This document shows, piece after piece, positions 1 to 7,962 of a stretch of DNA of 64,000 bases. Source of the stretch: an uncultured Lachnospiraceae bacterium (GTDB lineage Bacteria; Bacillota; Clostridia; Lachnospirales; Lachnospiraceae); contig CAJTPO010000002.1 in assembly GCA_910578115.1 (NCBI GenBank), forward strand, positions 1 through 64,000, read 5' to 3'. A program made the translations under genes and the position numbers. The notes beneath the pieces are model-generated. The model did no database searches. It saw only the letters and a list, made by a program, of their open reading frames with translations, and was not told the DNA's origin. Every line of letters begins with the position of its first letter. Position 1 is the first letter of the stretch.

Positions 1-83
1 GCCGCCTGGCGGGCCGCATGGCCATCCATGCTGTGAAAGTTGAAGACTTTCATAGTAAAGCATTGATTCACTTTGAAGAATGA
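1..83 (+). CDS. 3' end of an unidentified upstream gene (partial)
   Basis: A reading frame that is open from the window edge (codons in phase from base 3) ends at TGA 81-83, 15 bases before the next start. The visible residues end in KALIHFEE. The next gene's ribosome site lies directly after this stop, which is the usual arrangement of consecutive genes in one operon. Only 26 codons are visible, so no family can be named and chance openness cannot be excluded. Confidence 0.4.
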   Translation, partial: RLAGRMAIHAVKVEDFHSKALIHFEE

Positions 84-98
84 GGAGGACAGACAGCA

Positions 99-3000
99 TT
101 GAAAAGCAGATTTTTGATCGCGTTAGTAACAGTAAGTATGATTCTGCAGTCTTTTACTGTGCCGGTCCTTGCGGCGGAGTATGGACAGACGGATTTTGCG
201 GTTGAGTCGCTGGGGGGTATAGCCGGGTCGGTGAGTTCGGAAGCACCGGCGGACCCGGAAGCACTGACTGGTTCTGTAGATTCATCGAATCCGGATCAGC
301 CATCTGACGATGAGACTTCGACCGATGTAGAAAGCCCGTCAGATGTGGAGGAAACGATCGATCCGGAAGTACCGTCTGATGTGGAGAACCCATCCGATGC
401 GGAAGAACCGTCTGACACGGAAAACCCATCCGATGCGGAAGAACCGTCCGACACGGAGAACCCATCCGATGCAGAGGAGCCGTCCGACACGGAGAACCCA
501 TCCGATGGGGAGGAACCGTCCGACACGGAGAACCCATCCGATGCAGAGGAGCCGTCCGACACGGAGATTCCATCCGATGGGGAGGAGCCGTCCGACACGG
601 AGATTCCATCTGATGAGGAGGATTTGTCGGATACAGAGGAGGTGACGGATCCGGAAGAATCAGCAGATTCTGATACGGCAGCTGATACGGAGAAGCTGCC
701 GGCCCGCAAACAGCCGTTATCGGTTGACACGGAGCAGGAGCTTTTAACTGTCAGCGGTGGAGAGGGTGTATATCAGGAAGGCTCTTTTACGGTTCATGGG
801 GAGAGCTTACAACCGACACCCTTCGGACGTACGGATGCCAGACTGAGTGAGAGTGACCGTGCGGAGGCTGAGCAGTATCTGTATCAACAGCTGGCGGCAA
901 AGGCGGAGAGCATCGATCTGACAAAATACAGTATTGCGAAGGAAGAAATAGGCAGTTTCGTGCATGGTGTGATCAATGAATATCCGGATCTGTATTTTGT
1001 TACCGGAGGATTCAGGAGTTATTCTAATAATGCAGGAAACGTAACCAGTATTTTACCCCAATATACAAGCGGTTATGATGATGATGCTTTTCAGGCCATG
1101 CTGCAGGATGCCTTATCTGTCGTTGACAACAGTATGTCAGAGCTGGAAAAGGCTATCGCCCTGCATGACTATATCGTGGTGAACTGTGAGTACGATTATG
1201 AAAATTATCTTGCGAATAAGCTGCCAAGAGAGGTGTACAGTGCTTACGGTGTCCTTGTCGATCGCAAAGCCGTATGTCAGGGATATGCGCTGGCTTATAA
1301 ACTGCTGTTGAACCGAGTGGGAATAGAGTGTTATATGGTAACCAGCAGCGCGATGAACCATGCCTGGAATCTGATCAAACTGGACGGGCAGTATTATCAG
1401 GTGGACACAACCTGGGATGATCCTGTATGGGATCGGCTGGGAATGGTCGGCCATAACTATATGTTCCTCAGCGATGGGGTGTTTCAGACTGAGTCCGATG
1501 TACGTAACGATCATCATGACTGGGTGATCACCAAAGGAAGCCTGACGGTGGATCTGACAGCGGACAGCACCAGATTTGACAATGAGTTCTGGATCAGCTG
1601 TAAATCGCCTATTATTCTGGATGACGGCAAGTGCTATTACATAGATTCCAGCGGAGATTACAGAGGTTATGGGAGTATTAAGGAGAGAGACCTGTCGGCA
1701 GGGGCGGAATCAGTGCTGTTAAATCCAATTGGCCGTTGGACGGCAAGTAATGGAGAGTATTGGTCGGGGGCCTATTCCGGCCTGTTTGACATGGGTGACA
1801 GGCTGTATTATAACACGCCGACGAACATATGCAGTATCCCGATTGGAGGCGGTGAAGCGCGGACGGAGACAGCTGTGCTTTCCTCCGGAGATAAGTATGT
1901 ATATGGAGTTGCACTGCGTCAGGGAAAGATCGATTATCTTCTGAAAACTTCACCGAATGATAATAAGGGCGATATCCTTCCGGCGACTTTGGAGCAGGAT
2001 GTGCAGGTGCCGGTGACAAAGATTGTTCTGGACCGTGAGGAAATCACGATGACTGTCGGGGAGACGACCCAGCTGAGTGCCAAACTCTACCCCACTTATG
2101 GGGAACAGGTGGAAGTCAGCTGGACTTCTGACAATGAGGCGGTGGCGACGGTAAAGGCCGGACTGGTCACAGCCGTGGCGGAAGGAAACTGTACCATCAC
2201 GGCTTCCGCAGGAGGCAAAAGTGCGGCTTGTAAGGTGCAGGTATCCGATGAACCGGTCAGTCCGGAAAGACCTGATAAACCGGTTAAACCGATGTTTTCT
2301 GAGGCGGGGACGGTTGATAAGGGGAGTCAGGTGACGATAAGTTCTGCTTCAGGCACGACGATATATTATACGACCAACGGAAAAGATCCCGTTGTTTCCG
2401 ATAAAACGACAACATCTCAGTATAAGGGACCCATCACGATCAACGAAGACGTAACCATTAAGGCGATCGCCGTTTCCGATCAGGATAAGACTGCAGTCAG
2501 CGATGTGGCTGAAGAATCGTTTATTGCATGCACCAATCTGTTAATTTTGGAAACCACTGAGGTGACTTTGGCAAAAGGAGCAGAACAGGTCATAGCCATC
2601 AAGGAACTTCCCACGACAAGAGTGGCGAAGGATGTCAGCTGGACGTCGGCGGATACCGCGATCGTCACGGTCAGCGGGGACGGTAAACTCAAGGCATTGC
2701 TGGGAGGGGAAACTGTTGTTACGGCAGAGGTGGAAGACCATAAGGGGAGAAAAGTCACGGCCGACTGTCAGGTGATTGTGGAGGAGGCCGTCTATCAGGT
2801 TGTTTTTAAAGGCTTTCGAGATAGAGTGATCAAGACTGAGCAGGTGAAAGCCGGACAGAACGCGACGCCGCCCAGATATAACAGTGAGAAGCCGGAAGAA
2901 TCGGATTTCAGTTTCCCGGAAGGATACCGGTTTACCGGATGGGATGGGAACTATGAGAATATTACGCGCGATACGGAGATCAGGGCCAAATATGAACCGA

Positions 3001-5060
3001 TTCCGTATGAGATCACTTATGAGCTGAATGGCGGGAAGAACGCGGCGGGAAATCCGACCACATACACGGTCGAGAGTGCGGATATCCGGCTTGCGCCGGC
3101 CGGGCAGAAAGAAGGTTTCCTGTTCACGGGCTGGTACGAAGATGAGGAATGTCAGGGCAATCCGGTTTCCGTGATCAGGCAGGGACGGCATGGAAATATT
3201 ACGCTGTATGCAGGCTGGCGCGATGAGCGGGGGCTGTGGATGAAGGCTGAGGGAAGTGACGAGATGAACTGTATTCCGTCGCAGCCCTATACGGGGAAAG
3301 CAATCAAACCTGATATTGAGGTATGGTATGGGGATAAACCGCTCAATGCAGGGAAAGACTACACGATCAGTTATAAGAATAATACCAATGTCAATCTGTT
3401 AAGTACGGAGGCGGAGAAGCAGAAATCTCCCACCATTACCATCAAAGGAAAAGGTAATTTTGCGGGAACGCTGGTCTGCACCTTCGTGATCACGCCAAAA
3501 TCACTGGGGATAGAAGAGGAAGACATACAGATCGATCCCATGGCGGCATCCTACAATAAAGGAAATTTGCTGAAACCTGTTCCGTCCGTGACCTGGAACG
3601 GCAGAAGACTGACAAACAAAAAAGATTTTACGGTGGAATATCCCGATCTGGCGACAGGGGGCGAGGAGGCTTACAGGGAGCCGAACGTTTACTCCGTGCG
3701 GGTTCAGGGATGCGGTAATTATACAGGCAGCAGAGAGATAGAGTTTACGATCACGGACCCTGCGCAGGGAGAGATTCTGCTCAGCAGGGTAAAAGTATCC
3801 AGGATACCGGACCAGCTCTATACAGGGAAGCCGGTGGAACTGACAGAGGATATGCCCCTTCTCAAAATGGGTTCGGAGACGTTGACCATGGGCGTGGATT
3901 ATACGCTGGAATACGGAATCTGCAGGGAGATTGGCAGCTATCAGGTATTGATCGTTGGTCAGGGGAAATACAGAGGGGTACGGCGTGTCAGCTTCAAGAT
4001 CACGGGTATTCCGATCAGGACAGTGAAGGTCAGTAAACTGAAGAATCTGACCTATTCAGGAGAAAATTTAGAGTATGATCCGTATGCGTATGCAGGGGCG
4101 GAAGATAAAGTGGTTATTACAGATGCGTCGGGAACCGCATTGCAGGAAGGGGAAGACTATGAGCTTACCTACAGCAATAATCGGAATGTGGGGAACGCGA
4201 AAATGACGATAGTCGGAAAAGGAGCCTATTTCGGAACACTGACGAAATCATTCAAGATTGTCCCGTATTCGTTGGAAACAGGAGGCCGGGAGATCACTGC
4301 CAGCCTGGTGGACGGCGACGAACAGGCGTGGCAAAAAGGCGGCGTTGTGCCGAAAGTCAGGGTGACCTTTCACGGTACCGAGCTTGTGGAAGGTACGGAT
4401 TATGTCTTAAGCGGTATAAATCATACGGAGAATGCGGTGAAAAGGGGATTGGAACCGGCCGTCGTCATCAAGGGAAGAAAGAATTTCAGCGGAAGCAGGA
4501 AGCTTGCGTTTAAGATCGTACCGAAGGATATTGCCAGGGTCAATATAGCAGTACAGGATATGGAGGAGAACAGCCGGGCAGGCAAGTATATGAGCAAACC
4601 TGTTCTGACGGATATCAGTGGCAAACAGTTAAAGGCCGGGGTTGATTATGAGAAGACTTATGTTTATAAAGACGAAGTGGGCAGGATCCTGGAGAAAACA
4701 GACAGACCTGAAACCGGGACGGTATTGAGCGTTACGGTAACGGGGAAGGGAAACTATCGGGGCAGTATTACTGAATCATTCCGTATCGTGGCAAAGGGCA
4801 GCCATTTATCCAAGGCCAGGGTGAAGGTGGAAGGAAAGTTCTATTATACAGGTTTGCCGATTACGCCGTCAAAGAGCGATCTTACCATTACGCTGGGGAA
4901 GAGAACGCTTACCGCCGCAGATTATGATATTATCGATTATAGTAATAATGTAGAAAAAGGAACCGGAAAGATCATAATCAGGGGTAAGGGAAATTATGGC
5001 GGAACAAAACAGGTGAGCTTCAGGATTTTATCTCAGAACATGATGTGGTGGGAGAAATAA
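99..5060 (+). CDS. Giant secreted protein with transglutaminase-like head and Ig/InlB-like stalk
   Basis: 1653 aa. It starts at TTG 99, placed by GAGGAGGA at 83-90. Domains in order: signal peptide (about 1-26, ending LAA); acidic Pro/Ser/Asp/Glu tandem-repeat linker (about 45-215); transglutaminase-like core (about 330-450) with an intact Cys393, His421, Asp436 triad in the contexts VCQGYA, MNHAWN and VDTTWDD; a beta-rich stretch resembling a DUF5050 propeller (about 490-635); Big_2 (about 639-718); chitobiase C-terminal-like segment with TTNGKDP (about 731-805); a second Big_2 (about 811-897); two InlB/Listeria-Bacteroides repeats with FTGW motifs (about 900-1040); then seven modules of 75-90 aa carrying YTGK, DYTISY and GKGN(F/Y)AG signatures. 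Transglutaminase-like folds cross-link proteins or act as proteases or scaffolds; the substrate here is unknown. No LPXTG motif, S-layer homology domain or C-terminal membrane segment is visible, so how it stays at the cell surface is unclear. The AEC transporter gene starts 21 bases later. Confidence 0.85.
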   Translation: MKSRFLIALVTVSMILQSFTVPVLAAEYGQTDFAVESLGGIAGSVSSEAPADPEALTGSVDSSNPDQPSDDETSTDVESPSDVEETIDPEVPSDVENPSDAEEPSDTENPSDAEEPSDTENPSDAEEPSDTENPSDGEEPSDTENPSDAEEPSDTEIPSDGEEPSDTEIPSDEEDLSDTEEVTDPEESADSDTAADTEKLPARKQPLSVDTEQELLTVSGGEGVYQEGSFTVHGESLQPTPFGRTDARLSESDRAEAEQYLYQQLAAKAESIDLTKYSIAKEEIGSFVHGVINEYPDLYFVTGGFRSYSNNAGNVTSILPQYTSGYDDDAFQAMLQDALSVVDNSMSELEKAIALHDYIVVNCEYDYENYLANKLPREVYSAYGVLVDRKAVCQGYALAYKLLLNRVGIECYMVTSSAMNHAWNLIKLDGQYYQVDTTWDDPVWDRLGMVGHNYMFLSDGVFQTESDVRNDHHDWVITKGSLTVDLTADSTRFDNEFWISCKSPIILDDGKCYYIDSSGDYRGYGSIKERDLSAGAESVLLNPIGRWTASNGEYWSGAYSGLFDMGDRLYYNTPTNICSIPIGGGEARTETAVLSSGDKYVYGVALRQGKIDYLLKTSPNDNKGDILPATLEQDVQVPVTKIVLDREEITMTVGETTQLSAKLYPTYGEQVEVSWTSDNEAVATVKAGLVTAVAEGNCTITASAGGKSAACKVQVSDEPVSPERPDKPVKPMFSEAGTVDKGSQVTISSASGTTIYYTTNGKDPVVSDKTTTSQYKGPITINEDVTIKAIAVSDQDKTAVSDVAEESFIACTNLLILETTEVTLAKGAEQVIAIKELPTTRVAKDVSWTSADTAIVTVSGDGKLKALLGGETVVTAEVEDHKGRKVTADCQVIVEEAVYQVVFKGFRDRVIKTEQVKAGQNATPPRYNSEKPEESDFSFPEGYRFTGWDGNYENITRDTEIRAKYEPIPYEITYELNGGKNAAGNPTTYTVESADIRLAPAGQKEGFLFTGWYEDEECQGNPVSVIRQGRHGNITLYAGWRDERGLWMKAEGSDEMNCIPSQPYTGKAIKPDIEVWYGDKPLNAGKDYTISYKNNTNVNLLSTEAEKQKSPTITIKGKGNFAGTLVCTFVITPKSLGIEEEDIQIDPMAASYNKGNLLKPVPSVTWNGRRLTNKKDFTVEYPDLATGGEEAYREPNVYSVRVQGCGNYTGSREIEFTITDPAQGEILLSRVKVSRIPDQLYTGKPVELTEDMPLLKMGSETLTMGVDYTLEYGICREIGSYQVLIVGQGKYRGVRRVSFKITGIPIRTVKVSKLKNLTYSGENLEYDPYAYAGAEDKVVITDASGTALQEGEDYELTYSNNRNVGNAKMTIVGKGAYFGTLTKSFKIVPYSLETGGREITASLVDGDEQAWQKGGVVPKVRVTFHGTELVEGTDYVLSGINHTENAVKRGLEPAVVIKGRKNFSGSRKLAFKIVPKDIARVNIAVQDMEENSRAGKYMSKPVLTDISGKQLKAGVDYEKTYVYKDEVGRILEKTDRPETGTVLSVTVTGKGNYRGSITESFRIVAKGSHLSKARVKVEGKFYYTGLPITPSKSDLTITLGKRTLTAADYDIIDYSNNVEKGTGKIIIRGKGNYGGTKQVSFRILSQNMMWWEK
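372..623 (+). repeat. 36-bp in-frame tandem repeat (about 7 copies)
   Basis: Units start at 372 (degenerate), 408, 444, 480, 516, 552 and 588, exactly 36 bases apart. Each encodes 12 residues of the pattern PSDTENPSDAEE. Copies differ at a few bases. The array makes three other frames look open over the same stretch. Length change by whole units would keep the protein in frame. Confidence 0.9.
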
Positions 5061-5081
5061 CGAAAAGGCAGGATCATTTCC

Positions 5082-6122
5082 ATGAGTATCACAGTCGTAG
5101 TGCAGCAGATGGTCATTATTTTTATTTTGATCAGCATCGGTATGTTTTTATATAAGAAGGAAATGCTGTCAGAGTTGACTTCAAGACAGCTGTCGGGACT
5201 GATCGTTAATCTGACCGCTCCGGCGCTGCTGATCTGCAGTGCGCTGCAGGACGGCCCCAGAATGTCACTGCGTGAGCTGGGAGCGGCGCTTATGGTGACG
5301 CTGGCCGTTTATGTGATTTTGCTGGTGGCGGGGTTTCTGATTCCGTTTATTCTGCGGGTGCCGGATCAGTATCATTATGCCTATCAGATGCTTACGGTTT
5401 TCGGCAATGTGGGGTTTATCGGGATTCCGCTTGCTTCTGCCGTGCTGGGGCCGGAATGTTTAATCTTTGTGTCGATTTATAACCTGTTTTTTAATCTGCT
5501 GATTTATACTTTCGGGATTGCGCTCCTGCAGCGGGCGGCGAAACGACAGGCGTCCGGGTGTGAGAGGGTTTCAAATAACAGCGCGTCCGGCGTTCGTGGC
5601 AATGTGCCAGGGGAACAGGGGCCGCGCGGAGGCAATCCGGCAGCCGGACAGACGCTGGTTCTGGAGACCACAGAGCCGGGCTGGAAGAAGATGATCAATG
5701 CGGGGACGATTTCGGCGGCAGTGACTATTATTATTTATCTGGGTGATTTTTCGGCTCCGGTTATCGTGTCCTCGACGCTGAACTATATCGGGCAGACGAC
5801 CACACTCTTTTCCATGCTTGTGCTTGGTGTTTCCGTGGCGCAGATGAAGCTGCGGGATATTTTCTGCCATCCGAAGCTTTACTGGTTTGTGCTGCTGCGG
5901 CAGATTTTGCTGCCCGTTGGCTGCGTTCTGCTGTTACGGCCCTTTATACAGAACCGGATGCTGCTGCATACCATGGCGCTGATGGTGGCCGTACCGGCTG
6001 GAAATATGCCGTTGATGCTGTCGAAACAGCTGCAGATCGATACGGACACGATCTCTCAGGGAATCATACTGACAACGGTACTTGGCCTGGTGACGATCCC
6101 GATCGTGAGCCTGGCTCTGTGA
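5082..6122 (+). CDS. AEC-family (auxin efflux carrier-like) membrane transporter
   Basis: 346 aa. Bacterial members of the AEC family export or exchange small organic acids such as malate; the substrate here cannot be told. The N-terminus is a strongly hydrophobic helix followed by a segment with LSGLIVNLTAPALL, typical of the family. Roughly ten hydrophobic segments split into an N-terminal and a C-terminal bundle. Between them lies an unusually long hydrophilic loop (about residues 155-205, rich in Gly, Arg, Pro), which makes the protein longer than the common 300-320 aa. The C-terminal half has MALMVAVPAGNMPLML, another family hallmark. The start is ATG 5082, with a modest AGGA 12 bases before it. 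The gene follows the giant surface protein by 21 bases and may share its transcript. A strong terminator follows. Confidence 0.85.
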   Translation: MSITVVVQQMVIIFILISIGMFLYKKEMLSELTSRQLSGLIVNLTAPALLICSALQDGPRMSLRELGAALMVTLAVYVILLVAGFLIPFILRVPDQYHYAYQMLTVFGNVGFIGIPLASAVLGPECLIFVSIYNLFFNLLIYTFGIALLQRAAKRQASGCERVSNNSASGVRGNVPGEQGPRGGNPAAGQTLVLETTEPGWKKMINAGTISAAVTIIIYLGDFSAPVIVSSTLNYIGQTTTLFSMLVLGVSVAQMKLRDIFCHPKLYWFVLLRQILLPVGCVLLLRPFIQNRMLLHTMALMVAVPAGNMPLMLSKQLQIDTDTISQGIILTTVLGLVTIPIVSLAL

Positions 6123-6130
6123 ATATACGA

Positions 6131-6175
6131 ACAAAAATCTCGTAGACGGCATCCGCCGGTCTACGAGATTTTTGT
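6131..6175. terminator. Bidirectional intrinsic terminator between the AEC gene and pyk
   Basis: A perfect 17-bp inverted repeat (6131-6147 with 6159-6175) encloses a short GC-rich loop. The A-rich left end and T-rich right end give a U-tract in both directions. It ends the plus-strand AEC transcript and the minus-strand pyk transcript, which converge here. Confidence 0.92.
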
Positions 6176-6222
6176 TATGATACGGGATAGAGCGAGAATG
6201 CCGGGTGAAACACTGCGGCTGG

Positions 6223-7638
6223 TTACACGATCTGTACCTTCATCATATTGGTGGTGCCGGACACACCGATAGGTACGCCGGAGGTGATGACGGTCAGGTC
6301 GCCGGTCTGCAGAAGTTTCAGCTTCACGGCTGCCTGGATGGCCTTGTCAAAAAGGTTGAAGACTTCCTTTTCTTCCTTGATGACGATGGGGGTAACACCC
6401 CAGGTTAAGGACAGCTGGCGGCATACCTTCTCCGTGGTGGCGCAGCTGATGATGTCGCTCTCGGGGCGGTATTTGGCGAGCATTCTGGCCGAGGTGCCGG
6501 ACTTGGTGACGGTCACGATGGCTTTGGCGTTCAGGTCCAGTGCGGTGGTGCAGGAGGCGTGGCAGATGGCATTGGTGATGTCGGTATCTGTCTCGCGGGA
6601 GCTCTGGTAGAAGCGTTTGCGGTAGTCTACGTCCTGTTCCGTGCGCTCGGCGATCCGCACCATGGTCTTCACGGCTTCCACCGGATAGGAGCCGGCTGCC
6701 GTTTCGCCTGAAAGCATGATGGCGCTGGTGCCGTCGTATACGGCGTTGGCAACGTCGGTGGTCTCTGCCCTGGTGGGCCGGGGATTCTTGATCATGGATT
6801 CCAGCATCTGGGTGGCGGTGATTACCTGCTTGCCTGTGCGGTAGACCTTTTTGATGATTTTCTTCTGGATTACGGGCACTTCCTCGTAGGGGATCTCCAC
6901 ACCCATATCGCCGCGGGCGACCATAATGCCGTCGGACACTTCGATGATGTCGTCGATGTTGGTGACACCCTGCGCATTTTCGATCTTGGCGATGATCTTG
7001 ATATCGGAGCCGCCGTTTTTCTCAAGCAGCCTGCGCAGCTGCAGGATATCTTCCTTCTTCTGGACAAAAGAGGCGGCGATGAAGTCCACATCCTGGCTGA
7101 TGCCGAAGAGGATATCTTCTCTGTCCTTATCGCTGATGTAGGGCATGGAAAGATCCACATCGGGCACGTTGACGCCCTTATGGTTGGAGACCGTTCCACC
7201 GTTAATCACACGGCAGACGATGTTGGTACGGTCCACCTGTTCCACCTGCATCTCGATCAGACCATCGTCGATCAGCACGCGCATACCGACTTCCAGATCT
7301 TCGTAGAGTCGGTTGTAGGTCACGCTGACTTTATCTTTGGTGCCTTCAACTTCGTCTGCGGTCAGGGTGAAAAGCTGACCGTCTTCCAGAGTCACACGTC
7401 CGTCCTTAAAATTTTTGACCCGGACTTCCGGTCCTTTGGTATCCAGCAGGATCGCTACCGGCTGCCCCACTTCTTTACGCAGCTTCTTTATCATATCCAT
7501 TCTTTTCTTGTGTTCGTCGTAGGTTGCGTGGGAAAAGTTACATCGCGCGACATTCATTCCCGCCAGCATCATCTGTCTTAACACGTCTTCGTTGTCCGTT
7601 GCCGGCCCCAGTGTACATACAATTTTCGTTTTTCTCAT
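6223..7638 (-). CDS. pyk: Pyruvate kinase
   Basis: 471 aa. It catalyses the last step of glycolysis, phosphoenolpyruvate plus ADP to pyruvate plus ATP, in the cytoplasm. The N-terminus RKTKIVCTLGPAT, the active-site region with MVARGDMGVEIP and the TQMLESMI helix are diagnostic. The length corresponds to the core enzyme without the extra C-terminal PEP-utiliser-like domain found in Bacillus. The start is the ATG at 7636-7638 on the minus strand, chosen because AGGAGG lies 5 bases upstream; an in-frame ATG ten codons further upstream has no such site. It is a single gene convergent with the AEC transporter and divergent from the next giant surface protein. An 8-bp inverted repeat at 7765-7783 lies upstream and could be an operator. 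Confidence 0.97.
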   Translation of the reverse strand: MRKTKIVCTLGPATDNEDVLRQMMLAGMNVARCNFSHATYDEHKKRMDMIKKLRKEVGQPVAILLDTKGPEVRVKNFKDGRVTLEDGQLFTLTADEVEGTKDKVSVTYNRLYEDLEVGMRVLIDDGLIEMQVEQVDRTNIVCRVINGGTVSNHKGVNVPDVDLSMPYISDKDREDILFGISQDVDFIAASFVQKKEDILQLRRLLEKNGGSDIKIIAKIENAQGVTNIDDIIEVSDGIMVARGDMGVEIPYEEVPVIQKKIIKKVYRTGKQVITATQMLESMIKNPRPTRAETTDVANAVYDGTSAIMLSGETAAGSYPVEAVKTMVRIAERTEQDVDYRKRFYQSSRETDTDITNAICHASCTTALDLNAKAIVTVTKSGTSARMLAKYRPESDIISCATTEKVCRQLSLTWGVTPIVIKEEKEVFNLFDKAIQAAVKLKLLQTGDLTVITSGVPIGVSGTTNMMKVQIV

Positions 7639-7764
7639 CGGATCCTCCTGTCTGAATTCTGTTTGCATGAAATGAGCTTATTCCTGTCAGGAAACGTCAT
7701 AAGGTAAATATTTATGAGGTCTCCTATAGTCTGAACGGAATTGCAGATTCTTAAACCTTTTGAA

Positions 7765-7783
7765 CATACCGCGATGCGGTATG
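7765..7783. promoter_or_regulatory. Inverted repeat, possible operator upstream of pyk
   Basis: CATACCGC and GCGGTATG form a perfect 8-bp inverted repeat around a 3-base centre in the divergent pyk/surface-protein intergenic region. A second short palindrome, TTCCTG-T-CAGGAA, lies at 7681-7693 nearer pyk. No T-tract follows either, which favours a protein-binding site over a terminator. No convincing pyk promoter could be placed. Confidence 0.4.
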
Positions 7784-7856
7784 AACAACATTTATCATAT
7801 CATATGCGGACCGCCGGGAACAAGCGAGGATTTTGATAACAGTTTAGGAAAAGCGC

Positions 7857-7885
7857 TTTACAGAAGGGAATATACAGAATACAAT
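7857..7885 (+). promoter_or_regulatory. Sigma-A-type promoter of the thioredoxin-like/CAP surface protein
   Basis: TTTACA (7857-7862), a 17-base spacer and TACAAT (7880-7885). The predicted RNA start is about 70 bases before the ATG at 7963. Confidence 0.6.
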
Positions 7886-7962
7886 GAAAGTGTTTCAGGA
7901 AGAGTTGTGACGCTTCGGACTGAAGGAAAAGTGAAAGTTGAGAAGAGAGAGGGAGAAGTGTG

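Noticed and set aside
154..730. Three open frames (two minus, one plus) of 100-151 codons over the 36-bp repeats
   Set aside because: They arise because the 36-base unit is open in several frames; the protein sequences are pure repeat and no ribosome sites precede them.
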